Part shown: positions 40,201-49,200 of the stretch, piece after piece | Numbering within the stretch: the stretch's first letter is position 1 | How the letters are laid out: each line of letters begins with the position of its first letter | Source: Myoxocephalus aenaeus | Lineage: Eukaryota; Chordata; Actinopteri; Perciformes; Cottidae | Direction of reading: 5' to 3' | DNA length: 64,000 nucleotides | NCBI GenBank assembly: GCA_038501785.1 | Contig: JBAMJR010000047.1 | Coordinates: 2,327,001 to 2,391,000, forward strand | The notes under the pieces: model-generated | What the model was told of the DNA's origin: nothing | The model's input: the letters and a program-made list of their open reading frames with translations, nothing else | Databases searched by the model: none | Position numbers and translations under genes: made by a program

Positions 40201-43200
40201 TATCCTCCATAAGGTATCATGACACGCGCATGTAAGTAGTACTTTCTGACGTTTAAAAACCACCAGCTGGGTATTTTATTGAAAGCTCTACTAAAACTAT
40301 CTGCACCTCAACCCCTGATATCAGTTATGTAGCGTGCAAATTACACTTATTAATAGGGACAATGTTTCAGGTGTCATGGCTTCATGTGAAACCCTGCACC
40401 TTTGTCAATTTCCTTCAGGGAGTTTTATATTTTTTTACCACATTGTGAAGTGTAAATACTGTATAAATACTGGAAAATATCTTTATCCATATTGGGGGAA
40501 AACCTGAAGTGACAGGCCTGAGGTGCAGAGCATTAAAGGGAGGGCAATCTCGCAAAACTAAAGCAAACTAAAAGGTCCCAGTGTGCTTCAAACACGCAGG
40601 TTTGCGCGGCGTGTTTGGTCGACATATGTCTCAAGTGTTCAGGAGTGTCTCCTCCGAGACACTCGCCGCGTTGCACTCGGTTGTGACAGAATGAGAAGAT
40701 TAAACTCTGCCTCGACACACCTGGCCAAGTGGGAGGGAAATTCCCCGCCAGCCTGAATCTGTTGTCAGAAAGAGGGTGCCAGCCGCCGTGAGATGACGAG
40801 CACTTAGCTGGAAGCATGCCGAGGCCTTGAAGCCGCCCTAATGATCGCAAATGAGACGAGGTTACCAAAACCACTTTTAATTCACGCACCAACTGTTGCA
40901 TGACCGGAGTAGAGCTGTGCAGCACAGACAACCAGGACACGGTTTTATTCTTTATGGCACGTTATGCAAAAAGTCTTAAATTAACTCCGGTACATCACCT
41001 CCTCAGGCTCCCTGTCCAGTCCACCAGACGGGTCCAATTCAAAGCCCTCCATAACCAGGACCCTGCTTCACCAACCTCCTCCTCCTCCTCCTCCTCCTCC
41101 TCCTCCTCCTCCTCCTCCTCCCCCCTCCGTCTACAACCTGCTCCCCAAACACAAATCCAAGCCTGCACCACATTCAAATCCCACAACAAATGTTTTATAC
41201 AACTGTTATGATAATTCTTTACTATGCAAAGTGTATTTGATTCCATTCAAAGTGCTCTATAAATAACATGTATTATTATTGTTATTATAATGGAATCAAA
41301 CGCCTTCAGCCTGTCATTTCAAGACACTGTCACGAAAGTGCGTCCACATAATTGATTTCGGCTCATTTTGATGTTATTTGCCTCCTGGCGGTCTCTCAGG
41401 ATGTTTGTATTTACAGTACCTCCACGCGGGGGAAGAATTCAGAGAAAGGTAGATGTTGGCCTCCTTGTTCTCCAGCGTGAGCCTTCTGATTCCCAGCAGT
41501 AAGTCAGCCGCGGAAATGTTCCCTCAATTATACATGATTATTTTAATAACGCTGCTGTGCCTGCTGCTTTCATCTCCCTCTCCTCTCCCCATTGCTTTCA
41601 TCTCTCCCCCTTTTTGTTCTGTATCTTCCTCTCTCTCTCTCCCGGGAATAAGGATACTTCACATTACTATCTGTGTCTGCAGTCAAACACTAAAGCTTGC
41701 TTCCATAAATAAATGACAATTATTTTGTTCTCAGTATCTTTAAGTGATTCTGTTGCAAAAGATATTCAGCAAATTACCAGGGATGGAAAATAAATGTGGT
41801 GATTGAAAAATGTATCCTTGAACAGATACATTACATACACATGATTTTGGAGATGAATCAATATGAACATAATCCTTGGTTGCAGTCCAAGTATGAAGGT
41901 AGATTTGTGTCTTTATTCCGCAAGCAAAGAAACATGTTTTGAGAGCAAATTTCTGGTTTGTAACTAGAATTTCTGCCTACAATTAAAAAATTTGCTCTCA
42001 AAATAAAAACCTTTGCTCTCAAAATAAAAAAATGTGCTCTCAAAATAAAAAAATGTGCTCAAAAAAACCCCCTGTGCGCTCAAAAAAAAACCTGCGCGCT
42101 CAAAAAAAAAACCTGCTCGCTCGAAAAAAAACCTGTGCGCTCAAAAAAAAACCTGCTCGCTCAATCCCAAAAATTACGAGTTGAGTTTTGGACATAGTGG
42201 GCGGGGCATACGCTGCTGAATGAGCGAGGAGTTTCTATTGGTGGGCTCGACTGGGCTCTTGGCACACACGCACACTAACAGGAGGTTACGTGAGGAGGAC
42301 ACAGAGGTAAGTTGACATTATATTGCTCTGTTCGTCAACATTATTTTAAATGTAGCAGCACTTCTCTTTGTTTTCATGTTGTTAATGTCGTGGAGTCTCT
42401 TTCTTTAAAGAACGACATGGAGGCTGCTGTGTTGACATGAAGCCCCACGTTCTGCCTGCATGTAACGTTAGCCCCCAGTGAGCTAACGTTACATGCACCT
42501 GATGCATGACTACGTTAGCTAAGGTTAGCTACGCACGTATGATACAATTTAAAATAAACCCTATGAGTTTGGTTTTCTCCGACCGGGGAAGGTACGGTTG
42601 ATGAGGTTACAACCATGTTACTGTCTTGTATTAAACTGGATGAAGATAAGCTGAAGTTGAATGAGCCATTACATCCTTAAAACTCGTTAGCTAAAGAAAG
42701 CAGCAGCATTTAACATCACATTGTTTAAGTAACTACATAGACAACTTATGTTAGCTTAGTTAGTGATATCATGTAGTGAAGGTGAGGCACAAGTTATTCA
42801 TAATTTGCTTGGTGTTTTTGATGAAATAATTACACTCAAACAGTACATTGATACTGTCATGGTAATACGTACTTTTTTTCTTTTAATGTCAGAATGGAAA
42901 CCAACAACAAACACCTCAGGTAATTGCTTAATTTGTTTCGATACAGCCTGTGTGACAGTAATGCATTACACTGTAACGTCCTTTTAGCGTGGTCATACAT
43001 CTAAAATCCCTTTTCCAGTATGATGCACATGAAGCCACGGCGGCTGCACGACAACTCCTGTCCCTGATTTCAAGTGCCATACCTGAGAAACCCCAGGGAC
43101 GAAGGCAGGTTATGGAGATATCTTCTGTGCAAACTAAAATTGCCAGGTAGACAGGCATGCACTGTCAATGAGCCAGTCAAATGTGTCATTAATCTGGTTT

Positions 43201-46200
43201 TTACCATGATGGCAGCAGTACAATTACGCAACTGTCATATAACATTAATCATGCCTTTATTTAAGCTTTTTAGAAAGTTATCTGGTTAAGGCCAATTTTA
43301 ATCTAATTCTCCAGTCTACGAAAAGCCAACTTTGAAAAAGCAGCAGGTTCATAATTACTGTACTTAAATTGAAATATATTTTATGTTTATTGTACCTGCT
43401 AATACAATCAAAAGAGGAGGAATACATCATGATTTGAGGTCATCCCCAAAATCTGTTTTAATTTTCTTGTGTTTTCACAAGTGGAAGGAGAAAACTCTAT
43501 GCTGTTCCTCTGGAGGCTGATGGCTACACTGGGTCCATACTGAGAGGTTCCTCAAGTGCAGGAAAAACCATGCTCTATAGTGTTCCTCTCCAAGATGAAC
43601 TAGAGCTAACACCTCTTCCTGCAAGAGCACCAGAGTTTGCACTGATGCCGAAAGCCAGCTGCAAAACAGAGATGCCTCTGCAAATGCTGGCACTCCCTAT
43701 CAATGACGGTCTTCACTCATGCCCTGAAACAGGTGAATTACCTTACAGTTTGGGGTTAAGGATGATCAAAATAAGAGCAAATTGTAATTTTAGGAAAAAG
43801 TAACCTTTTATGTTTAATATATCATCTTAAAAAGCTGTCAACAAATGATCTTAATTAATCTTAATGAGCATTATATTTAACTGTTTGCATATAAAATGAC
43901 TGGAGATTTATTCTGGTCTACACTTTGTATTTCTCTTCAAGATGCACAACCTGATGGCAACACGGCAGGAGGCTTTGACTGCATCCTCATCATGCAGTGG
44001 ATGATGGTCAAGCTCACAGACATCTGCTTATGGAAGATCGGCAAACAAAACAAACACAATGTTCCAGAATAATTTTATACTGCAGCTATTTATGCCATCT
44101 TGTTATAATGTTAGTGAGCAAAATAAACACACATAAGTATTTATTTACTGTGCTTTATTTGTAATTATTTAAAAGTGCATACTTGTTTTAGAATAAGGAC
44201 ATTAGATTTGCATCAAGTTTATCAATGGGAAACTTCATCCAAAAAATGAGGTCTGTTGAAGGACATGCATATAGACGTCCCGTCCAAAAGAATTGGAATC
44301 GACGGTGGGGTTTACTTGCTGCACTACAACAAGACCTTCAGCTGACAAGGGGCATACAGTGACCGCATGACCCCATGCTCTGGATCAGCACCATCAGGTT
44401 CCTCTTCTTGCAAGTGTTCTGCTTGCAGGATCTGAGATGACCAAACACATACATTAATTACAATTATAGCCATTGCCTCGTTTTGTTCACATACTAGTGT
44501 AGACGATCTAATGTTAATATTTGTTAATTTAGGTCAGACTGATATAACACATTAATGAATACCATACTTTAAATTGCATGTCTTTGTTCTATAATACACA
44601 CTACCTCCTGCAGAATTAATTAAGCAATTACCTGAGGTGTTTGTTGTTGGTTTCCATTCTGACATAAAAAAGTAAGTATTACTATGACAGTATCAATGTA
44701 CTGTTTGTGTAATTATTTCATCAAAAACACCAAGCAAATTATGAATAACTTGTGCCTCACCTTCACTACATGATATCACTAACTAAGCTAACATAAGTTG
44801 TCTATGTAGTTACTTAAAAAATGTGATGTTAAATGCTGCTGCTTTCTTTAGCTAACGAGTTTTAAGGATGTAATGGATCATTCAACTTCAGCTTATCTTC
44901 ATCCAGTTTAATACAAGACAGTAACATGGTTGTAACCTCATCAACCGTACCTTCCCCGGTCGGAGAAAACCAAACTCATAGGGTTTATTTTAAATTGTAT
45001 CATACGTGCGCAGCTAACCTTAGCTAACGTAGTCATGCATCAGGTGCATGTAACGTTAGCTCACTGGGGGCTAACGTTACATGCAGGCAGAACGTGGGGC
45101 TGCATGTCAACACAGCAGCCTCCATGTCGTTCTTTAAAGAAAGAGACTCCACGACATTAACAACATGAAAACAAAGAGAAGTGCTGCTACATTTAAAATA
45201 ATGTTGACGAACAGAGCAATATAATGTCAACTTACCTCTGTGTCCTCCTCACGTAACCTCCTGTTAGTGTGTGTGTGTGCCAAGAGCCCAGTCGAGCCCA
45301 CCAATAGAAACTCCTCGCTCATTCAGCAGCGTATGCCCCGCCCACTACGTCCAAAACTAAACTCGTAACTTTTGGGATTGAGCGCGCAGGTTTTTTTTTC
45401 GAGCGCACAGTTTTTTTTTTGAGCGAGCAGGTTTTTTTTTTGAGCGAGCAGGGTTTTTTTTTCAGCTTTCTCAGCTGGAGACTGTGGTTGAAAGGAGCCA
45501 AAAAGAAGACAGAGAATATATTTTTCTCTGAGTAAAATCTCTCTCTTTGTGGGAATATCAATACATTATCTGTGCATGGCAACGATGGTATGGTTAAGGT
45601 ATCATGCTTGTTGGTGCAACTCTACATTTCTTTATAGACTGAAGCATTAAAGTCCATTAAAGCTGTCAGTTCCAAACATACAGTATAGTTGCCGCATGTT
45701 TAAATAAGTGAACAACTTTCTAGCATGAAACTTGGTAAGCACGGACTAAAACTAGGCCAACTGATTGATTATATTGTATATTTATTTGCAATTTGTTATG
45801 CAATGTATTATACAATTGATGAACTGATGACTAGAAAGCCCTCAAGCTCAGTTGAGTCTGATTTTAATCCTGGGATTTAATGGGGAGTTTTAATGTCCTG
45901 TGGTTTTTCGACAACGATGACAACCTGCAAGACGTCCTCAAAAACATACAATTCTGTGGATTTCTCTTACCATTGAAACTCAAATCTGTAACTTTATGCA
46001 CATTGTTGTCCGCCTCCGCAGCTAAAGGTTTCCAGCAAAAGATGGAGCGCCTGATTCCAATGTGCACAAACTGCAAATGCTGCCGTGAAATGTGTTTCTT
46101 CCACTGCGCCGGAGCCGGATCGGTTTTAACAGATGTAATTGAAATCTGTCGGCCAGACTGGTGAGACCTGACAAGCTGTAACAAGGTGAATAACATCCAC

Positions 46201-49200
46201 AGCAGCGGAGAGGCAGCAGCCATCATTAATGTGGCAGTTCTCATGCAGTACCTCACCACATCAATGAGAGAAGCAGCGCATGCACATGTCCATCCTCGAT
46301 ATCACAACTCTGACAATAAAGGAATATGAAGAGAGTGACAGCAAGCAGCTTCTTTCTGTAACCGAGGCTCCAATCAAAGCGGCTGCAGTTACAGTCAGCC
46401 ATTCAAGACATTTATTGCGAATCCCCTTTGTGCGCCACAGTACTGACCTCTCTCTCGGCTTGAGGAGGGGGACGACTACAGTGTGAGCTTCCTCCGAATC
46501 GTATGATTTCCCCCGAGCTGCTTCTTCTCCTGAAGGAGCGTCGCCGGGAGAGAGAGCTGAGCAGAACACATGCAGAGCTGTCATGCAGCTATACGATCAC
46601 TTTTCTTTTCTTTTTAATATGCTCCTATTGGGTAGGGGTGTCATACGTCAAAGTCTTTAAAATAATTGCTCTTTTGCTTAGAGTATAACAAAAAAAAGAT
46701 AACATAGATTAACTTTCTTCCTGTCAGAAGAAAGGAGATGTAAACCATTACAGCGCACTAGGATCTCATTCTAATGTATCATTAGAGTCGATGCAGCATT
46801 GATCAACACGTGTGATCAATCAAACTGCACTGTGTCTTTACAGATGACTGGCCAGCAGCCGGATTTCATCAAAAAGGCCAATCCTCATCTCAACTGGATT
46901 TAGAGTGTCTTCGCCATCCAGACGTCAAACCGACAGCAGAGTGAGTGAGGAGTGATGAAGACAACGGACGTTTTCACTGTTTATTGAACTTCAGAATAAA
47001 GGTCATTGACGTCTGCAGGAGAACAACTGCAGCATTCGGCTCCGACCAAACCCCGTCGCTCCGCTCTCCTCCTTTCCGGAAGGATTACCGTCATATTCAG
47101 TAATTAAAGGATTAATGGAAGTCTTGATCTCAGAGGTGCTGTAGTCTTAACGGGATCCCCAGGCGTTTGAGCTTTTAGTCCACTGTCTCCCTTCATCAGA
47201 CGCTCCATGAAGTGGCAACGCGGTCTCTGTTACCAATTAGCTGAAGTGCTCGGCGCATTTACTTTGTCCACCCAGTCGTGGTGTGAAGGAACTTTGCATC
47301 TGTTTCCTTCTTTCGCTGCCGCGCTGCTCCAATGCTCCAAGGACCCTCAGCGCTGACTTTCCTCCTCCTCCTCCTCCCCCCGGAGCATCACCACATCACA
47401 ACCTAATTCGCAAACACAGCAGGCGAGAAAACAAGGGCACGCTGAGTCTCTGATAGACGGGAGAGTTTTCTGTGATATTCACGACTCAGACACGGGGAAG
47501 TAAACATCTTCTGATCCAGTAAGCTCTGTAAAAACAGTATACGACAACTGGATCTAGATTCTCAAAAACCTTCTCCCTATCGACTGCTTTAGATTAAATC
47601 ATCTTCCTGCTCTTTATTATCAACGATGAAGCCAAACGATAAGAGCATTTATGAAACTAGACGAATGCTTTGATGGCTTAACAGTCATCTGGGTTCACGT
47701 GTGAACTTGGGGGAACTCTCGAGGGACCGCTGCGACCTCCCAGCATGCAGTTAGAGCTGTTATTATATCCATACTGTAGTGACACTCCAAGCTGCCAATC
47801 AAAGTGACCTGGAACACGTTGGATGACTTTGGAGTTCAGCACTTCCTGCAAAGTTAGTTAAAGCTATTCAAGACGTCGATTGGGGGCTCTGACGCCAGGA
47901 GTTTTGACGTGACTCCGTGCCAACTCTTCAAAATGATGTAACGGTATGAAAGACAAAATCCCGGATGTGTTGTTGAAATCTTTGCAGCATGCAATCAAAG
48001 TCTCAGTCAGAACTGTGACGATAACGGTCTGATCCTGGGCCGCTCGTGTATTCTCCTCATCGGAAATGGGCCTTGAGTTGAATTCATCTCCATCACAAGG
48101 TAAGGTGGGCTTCTTCCTTTAAAAAAGTCAAACACAAAGGAGATAGATGCTCATGTGTTCTACAGCTATGTCCTACTTTCTCTACCTGCAGTAGCTCAAA
48201 GCACTGCTGCATGATGGGAGGAAACAACGCAGCGCCTGCAGTCACACACACTTTAACATATAGTTAAAGCCATCAGCAACACTGAGAGGGAAGAGAACAA
48301 GGATGCAGTTTATGCACGAATTACCAGCCACTAAGTAGAACAACACATGAAACACATGAGCAGCAATGCAGAGACATCAGAGGAGGACCAGTGAGCCTGC
48401 AGACACACAAACACACTAACCTCCCATCACACCTTCAATAAAAAAAAAAAAAAGCAAACACACATCTGGAGACACCGCACAGAGAAGTGCTCGTTATTTT
48501 TTTTAATTCTCTCGACCAGGGATTTCTTTGACTTCTTCGGTGGCTGCATCCGATCATACAAACGATTATCGATTGATCTGCAAATTATTTAGACAGTAAG
48601 TGATTCCAAATCCCAAAAATATCCAGTTTGCAACTAAGTAAGACATTAGGGAAGCTTGTACCAAAGAAAACCCATTTATTGATTGTATCACAACATTATT
48701 ATTACAACACCACCTATTCTAATCTTATTACGTAGCAATATAATGCAATATTAATGAGGAAACTTTAGCAGGAAAATAGCCGCTCTGTCTCTGCCTCTGA
48801 GTTTGGGCGCCATGTTTTCATTGATTGCTTTAACTGAAATTACCTCAATGAACTGAGCTGCATGCAGGAGACAGACAGCTACGAGTAGATTCCCAGTCGG
48901 TTACTTTTCGACAACAAAAAACAAACGTGTGATCATGAGTTTGACTAGTTAGCCCGTGTAGTAAAAGGTTGGTTGATAGCAGGCCCCACATGCCCTGGAC
49001 AGGTTGTCAGGTCTCTCCCTGTCATCCTGGAGTTCACACAAGCTGCATGTCTTTGGTTTGAGGAGCAGGAAATCAATGTAAACACAAGAGGGGAACACGG
49101 CATCTAAACGCAGAGGAGTCCCAGTGAGCCCAGCGTGTCCAAACACATTCTCTGACTGCCTTCAGAGTGTTAAATCTGCCGTTTGTGGCCAATCTCTCCA

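Larger units (their letters stand above)
42164..42932. repeat. Left long inverted repeat
   Basis: Runs from about atcccaaaaattacgag to aggtaattgcttaatt and is matched in reverse complement at 44618-45378. It contains exon 1 and exon 2 of the plus-strand gene, the first intron, and an internal 16-bp hairpin (42457-42472 with 42482-42497). Confidence 0.88.
41991..45462. mobile_element. 3.5-kb inverted-repeat element carrying two genes
   Basis: Two long inverted repeats (about 42164-42932 and 44618-45378, roughly 760 bp each, matching base for base over long stretches) enclose about 1.7 kb of unique sequence. Outside each repeat is an array of short tandem units of the form gctcaaaaaaaaacctgcgc. 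Inside, two spliced reading frames converge from the two repeats. The overall form is that of a class II (DNA) transposon, apparently young because the repeats differ little. I recognise no transposase catalytic domain, so family and autonomy are unknown. A target-site duplication could not be identified. Confidence 0.72.

Noticed and set aside
44230..44363. 38-codon plus-strand frame and an overlapping frame reading IGIDGGVYLLHYNKTF in the element
   Set aside because: Neither joins gene A in phase before its stop, and both overlap gene B exon 3 antisense.
41991..45462. Endogenous retrovirus or LTR element
   Set aside because: The long repeats are inverted rather than direct, and no gag, protease or polymerase motif is present.
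45864..46584. Frames of 94-131 codons on both strands in fam184a intron 1
   Set aside because: The cysteine-rich look of one (CTNCKCCREMCFF) suggested a domain, but no consistent spacing or family match was found.
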